Part shown: positions 1-7,836 of the stretch, in pieces
How positions within the stretch are numbered: position 1 is the stretch's first letter
Layout: each line of letters opens with the position of its first letter
Source of the DNA: Streptococcus himalayensis
GTDB lineage: Bacteria; Bacillota; Bacilli; Lactobacillales; Streptococcaceae
Assembly: GCF_001708305.1 (NCBI RefSeq)
Contig: NZ_CP016953.1
Coordinates: 508,501 to 572,500 of the forward strand
Direction: 5' to 3'
DNA length: 64,000 bases
Notes under the pieces: model-generated
The model's input: the letters and a program-made list of their open reading frames with translations, nothing else
Database searches by the model: none
Told to the model about the DNA's origin: nothing
Translations under genes and position numbers: made by a program

Positions 1-36
1 TTTTTTATAAATACTTTTTAATTTTAATTCGACCAT
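1..36 (-). CDS. msmK: Sugar ABC transporter ATPase, first 12 codons only
   Basis: Only the start of this gene is in the window. The reverse strand reads MVELKLKSIYKK after a good AAAGGAG site seven bases upstream of ATG at position 36. This matches the N-terminus expected of the shared MsmK/UgpC-type ATPase that energises several carbohydrate ABC importers in streptococci, and it resembles the start of the paralog at 20521-21657. A consensus-like promoter and two cre-like sites lie just upstream, fitting a catabolite-controlled sugar gene. The identification rests on 12 residues, so it is tentative; the rest of the gene lies left of position 1. Confidence 0.55.
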   Translation of the reverse strand, partial: MVELKLKSIYKK

Positions 37-53
37 GGCAACTCCTTTTTGTA

Positions 54-111
54 TGTTAAGCGTTTTCATTTCTATTATATCACTTTTCCTTGTTTAGTCA
101 AACGTTTGCAT
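54..111 (-). promoter_or_regulatory. Promoter and cre-like sites for the msmK-like gene
   Basis: On the minus strand a -35 TTGACT (96-101) and a -10 TATAAT (74-79) are separated by 16 bases. Two palindromic catabolite-responsive-element-like sequences flank it: AAACGTTTG within 98-111 overlapping the -35, and AAGCGTTTTCAT within 54-69 between -10 and start. CcpA control of a sugar ATPase would be expected; binding is inferred only from motif similarity. Confidence 0.6.
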
Positions 112-222
112 AGCTTCTTCTAAAAGTTTACAATAAAAACAAAAAATGATGAGAGTCTCGTTCTCAACCTCCTGAAAGGTCAGATTTTCAACAATTTGGT
201 GTAATATAGCGAACCTTCAAGC

Positions 223-577
223 ATACTCCATAAAAATCAAAATCTGACTAGGGAGTTTGGGACAAAAAATTTTCACGTTAGAAATTCTATAGCTTCATAT
301 AGTATCTTTTACTAAAATAGATACAAAAAGCGAACAAAGAGAGAGTTTTAAGATTTTAACTCTTCCTTTGTTCGTTTTTTACTTTTCTAATCAGACTTTT
401 GTCCCAAACTCGGTGATAGATAAAACTAGCGTAGCTTGTGTCCTAAAAACCGCAGGGATAACTGAGGTTAGCTGAGGATTATTTCATAATCCTTATTTCC
501 AACCTTCAACAGTTCTCTGGACTGTTGAAGCAAGGTAAATTAACGACGTCAGATTTTGATTGTTGATGAGTATTAAA
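223..577. repeat. Dispersed inverted-repeat element, interrupted by a second element
   Basis: The two ends AAAATCAAAATCTGAC (left arm within 223-248) and GTCAGATTTTGATT (right arm 548-577) match the ends of two compact copies at 7713-7823 and 49338-49430. Here they are 300 bases apart because another element, 253-411, lies between them. That inner element has perfect 15-bp inverted ends (GAGTTTGGGACAAAA and its complement at 397-411) and contains a hairpin CGAACAAAG...CTTTGTTCG (331-374) followed by six T, which could act as a rightward terminator. No protein-coding gene is visible between position 37 and 579. Stem-loop 505-529 near the right side is described with the hairpin family. Confidence 0.6.
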
Positions 578-579
578 GA

Positions 580-1122
580 TTATTGAGAAACACGGTAGTA
601 AAACTGACCTTGCTCCGCAAAACTGTTCATTCCAACACCTGTCCAAATTCTGTCTTTCTTAGAATCAGATGTATCTGTAAAATTCTCATGATTTTCAATC
701 GTCACACCAGCGGGGATAAATTCGATAAGAAAACCTCCTGTTTCACCTCCATAGATACCTCCTGAAGCCGTTCCATAATCTGTCGCAGATAGACCATAGC
801 CTTCATAAACATCTGATACAAGACCCTTATCGTCAAAAGTTAAGGTATTTCCTTCTTGGTCCTTCCAGGTACCTTTCACCGTCTGATAAGCCCCATTGAC
901 TAATTCCGTGATATTCATCTTACTGCTTTCTTCTTTCGTTATTTTTGTAGAACTTGTGCTTCCATCACTACTTGAAGCGCTGTCCATAGCCTTTTCACTA
1001 CTCGAAACTGTCGTCTGAACTTTACTGCTGCTCGCGTCTCCTTCTGGCTGAGCTTGATTTGAACAGGCTCCTAAAACAAGAGCAAGAACAGATAAACCGA
1101 CAAGATAGATTCTTTTTTTCAT
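580..1122 (-). CDS. Secreted lipoprotein, DUF6287-like
   Basis: 180 residues from the ATG at 1122, chosen because GAGAGGAG lies seven bases upstream; the longer frame to 1158 has no such site. A signal peptide ends in the lipobox LGAC, so the protein should be lipidated and held on the outer face of the membrane. A Ser/Thr-rich linker (about residues 20-65) leads to a C-terminal domain with GTWKDQEGNTLTF and a Gly/Tyr-rich segment, which resembles the DUF6287 domain of streptococcal lipoproteins. No enzymatic motif is visible. It has its own promoter: TATAAT at 1157-1162 with a TTG-containing -35 17 bases away, inside the preceding gene's terminator. Function unknown. Confidence 0.75.
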   Translation of the reverse strand: MKKRIYLVGLSVLALVLGACSNQAQPEGDASSSKVQTTVSSSEKAMDSASSSDGSTSSTKITKEESSKMNITELVNGAYQTVKGTWKDQEGNTLTFDDKGLVSDVYEGYGLSATDYGTASGGIYGGETGGFLIEFIPAGVTIENHENFTDTSDSKKDRIWTGVGMNSFAEQGQFYYRVSQ

Positions 1123-1183
1123 GATTGACTCCTCTCTGTTTACTTTTCCTACTCCCATTATATACCTTTTTATTGTTTAGAGC

Positions 1184-1210
1184 AAAAAAAGCCGAGTTTT
1201 CTCGACTTTT
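1184..1210 (-). terminator. Rho-independent terminator after the DUF1304 gene
   Basis: On the minus strand AGTCGAG, loop AAAA, CTCGGCT is followed by a run of T. It lies directly after the stop codon of the DUF1304 gene. Confidence 0.8.
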
Positions 1211-1213
1211 TCT

Positions 1214-1576
1214 TTACTTCAACAACAAAATGCTCAAAAGAGCTAAAATAGCTGGGCCACCTTGTTTGAGGAGAATAGACTTATTAGAGGTTGCTGCTCC
1301 ATAAAGGGCAGCGCCAATCACATACAGGACAAAAATCGTAACGATTTCCAAGCTGTGTGAAATGAAAATCCCGTAGAGAAGAAAAATTGCTAACAAGCCA
1401 TTGTAAATGCCTTGATTTTTAAAGAGAACCGTCACAGAGGGGCGAGCTAGCTCATCCTTAGCCATATTGAAAGTCTGACTAGTCTTGTCAGAAGTAGTGG
1501 CAATAGTCTCTAAGTAAAAAATATAGAGGTGCTCAAGGGCAACAAGAGTTGCTAAAATAGTCGTAATCAGGGACAT
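1214..1576 (-). CDS. DUF1304 family small membrane protein
   Basis: 120 residues with four hydrophobic segments (about 2-22, 58-75, 76-95, 103-119), typical of the DUF1304 family of small integral membrane proteins of unknown function. The gene follows the MarR regulator with a 15-base gap on the same strand and ends in a strong terminator, so the two form a bicistronic operon. By context it is likely the gene controlled by that regulator; a transport or stress role is possible but nothing in the sequence shows it. Confidence 0.8.
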   Translation of the reverse strand: MSLITTILATLVALEHLYIFYLETIATTSDKTSQTFNMAKDELARPSVTVLFKNQGIYNGLLAIFLLYGIFISHSLEIVTIFVLYVIGAALYGAATSNKSILLKQGGPAILALLSILLLK

Positions 1577-1591
1577 AGGATTTCCTTCTTT

Positions 1592-2026
1592 CTAATCTTT
1601 TTCAATAGCAAGATTTTCCAAACCAACAACCAGCTTATCCAGCAAGGTTTGAAGGGTGATACTTTCCTCCTCGGAGAGAACCCCTTCCATTTGCTCTTTT
1701 ACGGCCAAGTGATGACTGGGCGGTGCAGTGATAAGCTGTTCTTTGGCAAAATCCGTCACATCAACCAGAATTTCACGCTGATTTTTGGGATTGCGCGTTC
1801 TGCTCACATAACCTTTTTCTTCTAAAATCTTAAAATGCCGAGTCAGGGCTGCCTGATCGATTTTTAGAGCGTTCTGAACCTGAATCTGGTTACAAGGTGC
1901 CTCTTTTAACAAGACCTGCAATAACTCATAGCGTGTCAAACTGATGCCCAAGCCTTTTTCAAACAACTGAGTCACCGCTTGATCCGTTACATGAAGCTGG
2001 TAGAGAATGTGATGGATGGCTGTCAT
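1592..2026 (-). CDS. MarR family transcriptional regulator
   Basis: 144 residues with the winged-helix layout of MarR proteins: the recognition region ALKIDQAALTRHFKILEEKGYVSRTRNPKNQRE is typical, with the RxxxxxD/E wing. It is probably a dimer that represses its own operon (this gene plus the DUF1304 gene), because two palindromes lie immediately upstream of its start. The ligand cannot be read from the sequence. ATG at 2026 is preceded by AAGGAA. Confidence 0.85.
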   Translation of the reverse strand: MTAIHHILYQLHVTDQAVTQLFEKGLGISLTRYELLQVLLKEAPCNQIQVQNALKIDQAALTRHFKILEEKGYVSRTRNPKNQREILVDVTDFAKEQLITAPPSHHLAVKEQMEGVLSEEESITLQTLLDKLVVGLENLAIEKD

Positions 2027-2043
2027 GCTATTTCCTTTTTATA

Positions 2044-2071
2044 ATTGATTTGTCAATCATTGACTAGTCAA
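2044..2071 (-). promoter_or_regulatory. Palindromic operator upstream of the MarR gene
   Basis: Two adjacent inverted repeats, TTGACTAGTCAA (2060-2071, perfect) and ATTGATTTGTCAAT (2044-2057, near perfect), sit within 50 bases of the MarR start codon. The TTGAC halves may double as -35 elements. This is the usual arrangement for autoregulation by MarR proteins; the assignment is inferred from position. Confidence 0.55.
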
Positions 2072-2089
2072 TTATAAACCGCCAAAAAG

Positions 2090-2118
2090 AAAAAATCAAG
2101 CTATTTGCTTGATTTTCT
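2090..2118. terminator. Bidirectional hairpin terminator
   Basis: AATCAAGC, loop, GCTTGATT with T-runs on both strands, located just after the stop codon of the LPXTG gene (minus strand). Confidence 0.7.
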
Positions 2119-2125
2119 GAAAAAC

Positions 2126-3451
2126 TTAGTTTGATTTACGTGAATAGGCTAATCCCAACATACTTAATAATCCTGCTCCTACAAAGCCTAATAAACTCAC
2201 ATGATCCCCTGTTTTTGGAAGTAGTTTACCTTTTTCAGATTTTGCAGCTGTTTGGCTAGTACTGCTAGCATTCTCTGGTTCGTAAACAATACCATATTGA
2301 GAGAACTGGCTCATGGTAAAAATGACTTGATTAGTCCTTGCATCGTAACGAAACGCAAGATCTTCTATCGTACCTGTCTCTGGCAAGTAATAAATGACTT
2401 TTAAGACTTTTCTTCCTTTTGCAACTGGAAGTGTCACTGTAGCATTCTCACTGAACTGCACTACATTGCCATTTTCATCCAGAGGATTAATGTCATACAA
2501 ATCGACATCCTTCATCGAAAGTCCATTTGGTAATTGTGCATTTGTGACTGGCGTACTACGAATACTCTTAATACGCTCAGCATCTTGGCTTGATACAGTC
2601 ACCGTCACACCCGCTGATGAACCTTGAAGAACAGATGGAGCTGATGGTGCACCTAGCGGAATTTCAGCTATTAAAGTGCTATCTGTACCCACAGGTTGGC
2701 TCGTCGTAGTTCCTGATGGGCTAGCTACTGTCTCTGATGGTTGAGCGCTGTTCTCCTTATCTATTGGAAGAGGCACATTTTTCTTAGGAATCGAGCCGTG
2801 CTCTGCTTTATAGTCTGCCCAAGCTTTAGCAAATGTATGAATATAATCATAAGCTGATACACCTCTACCAATAGTCTCTGCAAGTTTTCCATCAGGTTTA
2901 GTTAAACGAAATTTATAGGGAGGAATTTTATCTTGCTCGGTCACTATATAATCCGACAATTCTTCAAAAGATAAGCCATATTCGGCTAAGATAACTTGTA
3001 AATCGTAACTAGAATCTTCTTTTTGGACCTTTCCTTGAAGATAGGTATCCAAAGCCTGTTCTAAACGTTCTCGTTTCGTCTTCAGTTCTGACTCAATTTT
3101 ACCTAGCTGAGGTTCTTTTTCTGCAAGTTGCTTTCTCAATTCTTGCTTTTCTTCTTCTGTTAACTGTTTCCAATCAACATCATAAGTTCTGAGACCTCCT
3201 TCGGGTATAGGTTCTTTATTTGGATCTGTATCCAATAATCTAAATTTTAAAACACCAACCTCATATTCAAGTGATTGTTTCAGTAGCCATAATTGCTCCA
3301 ATTCTTGATTTAACTGTGCAATTTCTGCTAAAGAATCCGACGATGTTTGCATAGGAACGCCATTTTCCTCTGCATAAACCCCGACAAGCGGACTAATAGT
3401 ATTTAATACGGTTATAGTCGTCAAGCTTACAGCAATTTTTTTAATATTCAT
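2126..3451 (-). CDS. LPXTG cell-wall anchored surface protein
   Basis: 441 residues. A signal peptide (about 1-27, ending near VYAEE) is followed by a charged alpha-helical region rich in Glu/Lys/Leu (about 40-150) with coiled-coil character, a Pro/Ser/Thr-rich linker (about 225-270), a beta-type domain (about 280-395) and a C-terminal sorting signal LPKTG at 411-415 with hydrophobic stretch and SRKSN tail. Sortase A should anchor it to peptidoglycan. The ATG at 3451 has AAGGAG upstream. No close functional family was recognised; adhesion is the usual role of such proteins but is only a guess here. A hairpin terminator follows. Confidence 0.8.
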   Translation of the reverse strand: MNIKKIAVSLTTITVLNTISPLVGVYAEENGVPMQTSSDSLAEIAQLNQELEQLWLLKQSLEYEVGVLKFRLLDTDPNKEPIPEGGLRTYDVDWKQLTEEEKQELRKQLAEKEPQLGKIESELKTKRERLEQALDTYLQGKVQKEDSSYDLQVILAEYGLSFEELSDYIVTEQDKIPPYKFRLTKPDGKLAETIGRGVSAYDYIHTFAKAWADYKAEHGSIPKKNVPLPIDKENSAQPSETVASPSGTTTSQPVGTDSTLIAEIPLGAPSAPSVLQGSSAGVTVTVSSQDAERIKSIRSTPVTNAQLPNGLSMKDVDLYDINPLDENGNVVQFSENATVTLPVAKGRKVLKVIYYLPETGTIEDLAFRYDARTNQVIFTMSQFSQYGIVYEPENASSTSQTAAKSEKGKLLPKTGDHVSLLGFVGAGLLSMLGLAYSRKSN

Positions 3452-3557
3452 CTTATTCTCCTTTTGGCTATATAATATTGTTTTGAGACTATTTTATCAC
3501 AAAATATAGTTTGCGGTCAAATATTTTTATTATTTTTATAGTCTGTAAGTAGGTTCT

Positions 3558-3587
3558 TTGTCACCCAAAATACCTGTATCATAGAAT
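3558..3587 (+). promoter_or_regulatory. Promoter for the XRE regulator
   Basis: TTGTCA (3558-3563), 18-base spacer, TAGAAT (3582-3587), then AAGGAAAG just before the ATG at 3601. Confidence 0.6.
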
Positions 3588-3600
3588 AAAAGGAAAGAAC

Positions 3601-3948
3601 ATGACGAATTACAATTTACAAAAATACATAGGTTCTCGAGTAAGGGTTTTGCGAAAACGGAGAAAAATGAGCCAGCAACACCTTAGTGAATCTGCTGATG
3701 TGGGTACTGATTACATCTCAACACTCGAAACCAAAGGTTCCAACATTAAAATTGATACCCTAGAAAAAATCATTATTGGACTAGAGGCAAGCCCAGCTGA
3801 ATTTTTCCAATTTCATACTAACCTCGAGAATCCTGACTTATTGGAGTTTGTAGAAGAAATCTCTACGCTAGATTCAGAAGAACAAAAGGAATTACTCCAT
3901 TCTTTTAAAACAATTCTATCTATTATAAAACAGAAAAAGGCAGATTAG
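3601..3948 (+). CDS. XRE family helix-turn-helix regulator
   Basis: 115 residues: an N-terminal HTH_3 domain (about 8-66; MSQQHLSESADVGTDYIS is the helix-turn-helix) and a short helical tail. It is the only plus-strand gene in this part and is divergent from the LPXTG gene, so it might regulate it, but no operator is obvious. An unusually long hairpin follows the stop (3951-3997: CTCCC and GTTAGA arms pairing with TCTAAC and GGGAG). Target unknown. Confidence 0.8.
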   Translation: MTNYNLQKYIGSRVRVLRKRRKMSQQHLSESADVGTDYISTLETKGSNIKIDTLEKIIIGLEASPAEFFQFHTNLENPDLLEFVEEISTLDSEEQKELLHSFKTILSIIKQKKAD

Positions 3949-4019
3949 TGTACCGACCTCCCTATTGTTAGATTTTGGTCTAACTTTTGGGAGCGTACAT
4001 AAAATCCACCTTTTTATTT

Positions 4020-4628
4020 TTATATCTTCAAAGTTTTGATATCCAATAATATCGAAATTTCCTGATTGACAGGTGATGGGTAGGCTTGAAAATTAATACT
4101 TTGAATACCGGCATGGATTGCTACCTCCACATCCAGCCGACGGTCCCCGATGTAGTAGGTGCTAGCCTTGTCTAAATCATATTTCTCCACTAGATAATCA
4201 ATGGCAGCTGGATGAGGCTTTCTCGCAAAGCCATCTGCACTGGTCACAATTTTCGTGAAATACTGGGCAATCCCCAAATCAGCTAAGACCTGATGGGCAT
4301 TGGCTCCCTTGTGGGTGTAGACAAAGTTAGCAATTCCTGCGTCTTCTGCCCAAGTCAACACTTCTTTGGCCCCTGCCATTAGATGAATCTGCGCATTTTT
4401 CTCCTGCAAGCTACTACCGCGGTAGGCATTCAGCTTACGTGCGTCCAAATCATTTTCTGCCGCTACCTTTTCTAGCAATTCCCAGACCGAATGCTGTAAA
4501 ATAAAGCTCCGAATCGCCTCACGATTAAACTCCAAGTCATAATGAGCATAGGTTTCCTCAATACCTGCCAAAATCGCATCATAGGAATCCAGTAAGGTGC
4601 CGTCTAAATCCCAAATAAAGCTCGTCAT
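4020..4628 (-). CDS. HAD superfamily hydrolase (phosphoglycolate phosphatase-like)
   Basis: 202 residues from ATG 4628, chosen because AAAGGAGG lies just upstream. All HAD motifs are present: motif I DLDGTLLDS near the N-terminus, a helical cap, motif II THK, the Lys in RKPHP and motif IV GDRRLD. This is the small phosphatase group acting on phosphorylated metabolites in the cytoplasm (phosphoglycolate phosphatase or beta-phosphoglucomutase relatives). The substrate cannot be predicted. It is a single gene with no operon partners. Confidence 0.8.
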   Translation of the reverse strand: MTSFIWDLDGTLLDSYDAILAGIEETYAHYDLEFNREAIRSFILQHSVWELLEKVAAENDLDARKLNAYRGSSLQEKNAQIHLMAGAKEVLTWAEDAGIANFVYTHKGANAHQVLADLGIAQYFTKIVTSADGFARKPHPAAIDYLVEKYDLDKASTYYIGDRRLDVEVAIHAGIQSINFQAYPSPVNQEISILLDIKTLKI

Positions 4629-4800
4629 ATCGTCCTCCTTTGTTTTCATTGAAAAAATACTATCTATGATATACCTAGTGTAGCTTAAATTTTAGAATGC
4701 TGGAACTTGTTACGCAGACCTAGCACTTTTTGGGAGTGGGACTCAATCGTTATTTCGAAGAAATCGATTTTCCTCACTCCTTTATCTTTAGGTTCAGGCT

Positions 4801-4910
4801 AAACGAATCCACTGGATTCGTTTACTCCCACCCACCACCACAAGTTGACTGGCTTTCACAATTGAGAATTGCGAAAGGTTGGAAATAGAGCTAGCGAACA
4901 TTTCGCTAAC
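4801..4910. repeat. Cluster of three hairpin repeats
   Basis: Three stem-loops in a row: AAACGAATCC/GGATTCGTTT with loop ACT (4801-4823, perfect 10-bp stem), CTTTCACAATT/AATTGCGAAAG (4853-4877, one mismatch), and GCTAGCGAA/TTCGCTAAC (about 4890-4910). The word GTTGGAAATA (4878-4887) next to them recurs beside similar hairpins at 494-529 and 16891-16927. The stretch 4629-5014 contains no convincing gene. Confidence 0.5.
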
Positions 4911-5014
4911 CTCTTCTACTAGAATGTTGATTTATCAACGTTCTACAAACCAGACAACTTGTGATAGTTTGCAATATGGCTATAACTCTCGGTATTTCTT
5001 GAAGTAGTTCATGC

Positions 5015-5495
5015 TCTAGACAATACTGGACTTCCTGCGAAATTGCAAACCTAACTCTCTGTTGATAATTCCAGCAATGAAATACATTCATAATCCCAAC
5101 CATTTACGATGATGGCGATAAGGTATCAAAAAGACTTTGAAGGTTTTGAATGTGCAAAGATATTTTCTATCTTGATTCTGACCCTTGAAAGCAAGCAATT
5201 ATAAATTTACTTAATTCCCGTGGTGTCTGTTCCCCCTAGGTTCACAATCACTTGTTCTTTTAGGGCATGAAATTTTTTCTTACCAGAGTAACTAGGAAGA
5301 TTACTTTTTTAAGGCGGTTTCTCTTGACTTCTGTCGCATCAACGATAACCGTTTCCTCTGCTTTCATACTTCAGTTGATGTGCTTTCTATCAACACGACC
5401 AATATAACTTCAAATATAGAGCGTTCAAGACCAATAAGACGCTTAAAATGAGGTTCACTTAATGTTTTACTTGCTTCATCATTCCTAACTTTATT
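5015..5495 (-). pseudogene. Decayed IS5-family (IS1381-like) transposase
   Basis: Conceptual translation on the minus strand, with frame changes and stops, gives NDEASKTLSEPHFKRLIGLE, then VIVDATEVKRNRL, SGKKKFHALKEQVIVN, then RVRIENIFAHSKPSKSF and LGLxMYFIAGIINRELGLQF. These are the N-terminal, first-Asp (VDATEV), SGKKKxH and C-terminal motifs of IS5-group DDE transposases, in the right order but with large internal deletions. It is a dead remnant that marks the left side of the AT-rich islet. Confidence 0.7.
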
Positions 5496-5595
5496 ATATC
5501 ACTTTGTTTGACAAGGAGTCTATTCTATAAATCCACTAAAAAGAAACACCGTTTTTAGCAAAACAAATGAATACGTTATTTTACTATAGGTATGC

Positions 5596-5601
5596 TATAA
5601 T
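5596..5601 (+). promoter_or_regulatory. Extended -10 promoter
   Basis: TATAAT at 5596-5601 preceded by TG one base away (TGCTATAAT), an extended -10 element; the -35 region is weak. It lies 35 bases before the start of the broken exported-protein gene. Confidence 0.4.
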
Positions 5602-5635
5602 ATTCTCTATTAAAATAGAACGAAAAAGAGGAAAT

Positions 5636-6036
5636 ATGAAACAGAAAACAACTCTATTGCATTCTCTTGGGCTAACACTTTTTAGTACTACTTTACTATT
5701 GAATATTGAGCATGTAGCTTTTGCCGATGATTCAATGAATGTGACCGACAGCTATATTGATTACAATTCAGATTCTTCTCCGCAAACACTTGATTCATCC
5801 ATTGAAGCTGCATTGCAAAATGGGGTTATCCTAGTTGAGACTGAAGAATAAGTATTTCATAATAAGAATGCAGCCAATCAAGATACTAAGTTACAAATCA
5901 ACGCTATCAACCAAGTAATAGAATCCTCTAAAAGTGAACATCCAAAATATCATCAAGAACTACAAAATTACCAAACTTATCTTGAGGAGACCATCACTAA
6001 AATTGGTGAAACAGAAAAGCAAAAAACACAATTATA
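5636..6036 (+). pseudogene. Exported protein gene interrupted by an in-frame stop
   Basis: From ATG 5636 (GAGG upstream) the frame encodes a signal peptide ending near VAFADD and a short acidic region, then meets TAA at 5849-5851 after 71 codons. The same frame continues without another stop to 6036 and encodes a Lys/Gln/Glu-rich helical segment (NQDTKLQINAINQVI and YHQELQNYQTYLEETITKI). A single base change explains the break, so this is probably a recent point-mutant pseudogene rather than a short gene. The intact product would be a secreted helical protein of about 133 residues. Family not recognised. Confidence 0.6.
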
Positions 6037-6142
6037 AACTAAAACTAGTCAACATTTATTTGATATGGTAAAAACTTTTTTTCTAAATTATTACCTAAAA
6101 AGAAAAATTAACCCCTAATAAAGCTAAGAAAAGAAGGTAATC

Positions 6143-6823
6143 ATGTCACTAAGAAAACTACTTAAACAGCTATTTTTATCTACAATAATATCTATGCTAT
6201 CAACGTTTTGGTTATACAACCATTTGGGAACTCACACTGTCTATTACTTTAAGCACTCCCACCTTACCCCTAAAAAAGGCATTCCGTTTATATTAGTTGA
6301 TTATTTATATTATCATATAAATCCAGACTTTGTAGAAAGAAAATCAGAAAATGGGATATTTAGATACTCTTATGATGGTATTAATTACATTACATACCTC
6401 CATTTAAAAGATAGTGAGAATTATAGCTATTCATTGTCACAAGTTAATTATTTTAATTATAAATATAAACTAAGAATGCCAGATCCATTAAAAACTGATG
6501 GAGAAAATGCGTATTACTTCTTTGATCGTAATTTTAATCCTTTAGAAAAAACACATTATCCAAGTAATAGCGTCAAGCAAACCTCCTTTTCTGACGAGGA
6601 AAAACATTTAATGTATCAAACCACTAATCAAACTGCTAGCCAATTATTGGATAATCTCCCCACTCCTATCATCGATTTACAGTGGTTCTTTGATTGGACT
6701 TATAAAGGACATAAAATAGTGAAAATTTTTCTACTATCCTTTCTAATGACGAATTGCTTGACTGGCATTAAAATATGGTGGAAGCGAAGATTAAAAAGAA
6801 ACAGTGATACATCAAGTCAATAG
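6143..6823 (+). CDS. Hypothetical membrane-anchored protein
   Basis: 226 residues, with a hydrophobic N-terminal segment (about 10-27) and a second near 193-212, leaving an extracytoplasmic domain rich in Tyr, Asn and Phe between them. Start ATG 6143 has AAGAAGG upstream. The end of the domain (TPIIDLQWFFDWTYK) resembles the C-terminus of the next gene's product (KPKINLQKLFNEKYYK), so the two are likely diverged paralogs. The genes are 9 bases apart and form an operon. The AT-rich composition and flanking transposase remnants suggest horizontal origin. No known family was recognised. Confidence 0.65.
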   Translation: MSLRKLLKQLFLSTIISMLSTFWLYNHLGTHTVYYFKHSHLTPKKGIPFILVDYLYYHINPDFVERKSENGIFRYSYDGINYITYLHLKDSENYSYSLSQVNYFNYKYKLRMPDPLKTDGENAYYFFDRNFNPLEKTHYPSNSVKQTSFSDEEKHLMYQTTNQTASQLLDNLPTPIIDLQWFFDWTYKGHKIVKIFLLSFLMTNCLTGIKIWWKRRLKRNSDTSSQ

Positions 6824-6832
6824 GAAACAAAC

Positions 6833-7336
6833 ATGAAAAAACTACGAATCATACTTGCTATAATATTTTCTTGCCTCATCCTTTGGGGTGTTGGAAAGCT
6901 GTATATCGCCTATAATCTATCTCATTATGCAGGTTACTATGTCCAACAGTTACCTCGGAAAGAGGGGACAAATCCTGAATTGGTTATTATATTAAGTCGT
7001 CTAGATGATATAGAGAAACCTACTAGAAATAAATTATCCTACGATTTCGATGGGAATGGTGCTATTTTATTGGATAACTCTTTAATATTAAGTCGAAGAT
7101 CATATATTCATCTTTGGGATCATACTGAAGATAAGAAATATGTTTTTAATAAATTAGGCGGTTTTTCTTATTATTACACGGATGATATCGACAATACAAA
7201 TTCTGATATACAATATCAAAAAGAAGCTGAATTACTTCTGGATAAAATCTTGTCCCCAATCCTAGAAGCGCAACCCAAACCTAAAATAAACCTTCAAAAG
7301 TTGTTTAATGAGAAGTATTATAAACAATTTAATTAA
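6833..7336 (+). CDS. Hypothetical exported protein, paralog of the preceding gene
   Basis: 167 residues with one N-terminal hydrophobic segment (about 5-25, signal anchor) and a predicted extracytoplasmic domain. AGGAAAC precedes ATG 6833. It shares a C-terminal P-x-I-[DN]-L-Q-x-x-F-[DN]-x-x-Y-K pattern with the upstream protein but lacks its second membrane segment. Function unknown; possibilities such as immunity or surface display are not supported by any motif. Confidence 0.65.
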   Translation: MKKLRIILAIIFSCLILWGVGKLYIAYNLSHYAGYYVQQLPRKEGTNPELVIILSRLDDIEKPTRNKLSYDFDGNGAILLDNSLILSRRSYIHLWDHTEDKKYVFNKLGGFSYYYTDDIDNTNSDIQYQKEAELLLDKILSPILEAQPKPKINLQKLFNEKYYKQFN

Positions 7337-7436
7337 AAACTTCCTACTTAAATCCATTTAACTCTAGATAAATTTCTCGAATTATTCTACTGAATTTTCC
7401 TACGAGAAGTTTGGAGACTATCTCCAGATATAAACA

Positions 7437-7646
7437 ATGGTTTACGGGGAGTTCATGACAAGTGATTTTTTTGAATGGTCATTTCAGAAATCTTTGTTAC
7501 CGACATCAGGTATACCATCGGTCATTATGATGGATAATGCTAGGTTTCAAGGGAACAAACATTTACCTCTTTCTCCCCACTCACCTGGGTACAATCCTAT
7601 CGAGAAAAACCAGGCTTATATCAAAAAATACCTCAGAAAAGCATGA
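7437..7646 (+). pseudogene. IS630-family transposase remnant (C-terminal fragment)
   Basis: The 69-residue frame contains VIMMDNARFQ and PGYNPIEKNQAYIKKYLRK, the second Asp and the catalytic Glu region of the DDE_3 domain of IS630-type transposases (compare the usual LPPYSPxxNPIE). The catalytic N-terminal half is missing; weak similarity continues upstream in the same frame before a stop. It is inactive and marks the right border of the AT-rich islet. Confidence 0.8.
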
Positions 7647-7712
7647 CCAAATGGCGATACTTTTCTTGAGGTCTTTTCTTATTTCTGTTGATTATATCTA
7701 GTAAAAATCTTT

Positions 7713-7823
7713 TTTATACTCATTTAACATCAAAATCTGACTAGGCAACGAAATCATAGCTAGAACTGAAGTTCAGCAAGGTGAGTTAACGACGTCAGAT
7801 TTTGATTTTTGACGAGTATTAAA
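7713..7823. repeat. Dispersed inverted-repeat element, compact copy
   Basis: A 111-bp element whose ends are about 28-bp imperfect inverted repeats: TTTATACTC...ATCAAAATCTGAC on the left and GTCAGATTTTGAT...GAGTATTAAA on the right. The middle holds the palindrome GAACTGAAGTTC. The same element recurs at 49338-49430 and, interrupted, at 223-577. It encodes nothing and has the form of a MITE or a bacterial interspersed palindrome. Confidence 0.7.
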
Positions 7824-7836
7824 TGGTTTGGAGAGC

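Noticed and set aside
4906..5103. 65-codon minus-strand ORF beginning MVGIMNVFHCWNYQ
   Set aside because: It reads out of frame over the C-terminal part of a decayed IS5-type transposase; the other frame gives the recognisable transposase motifs.
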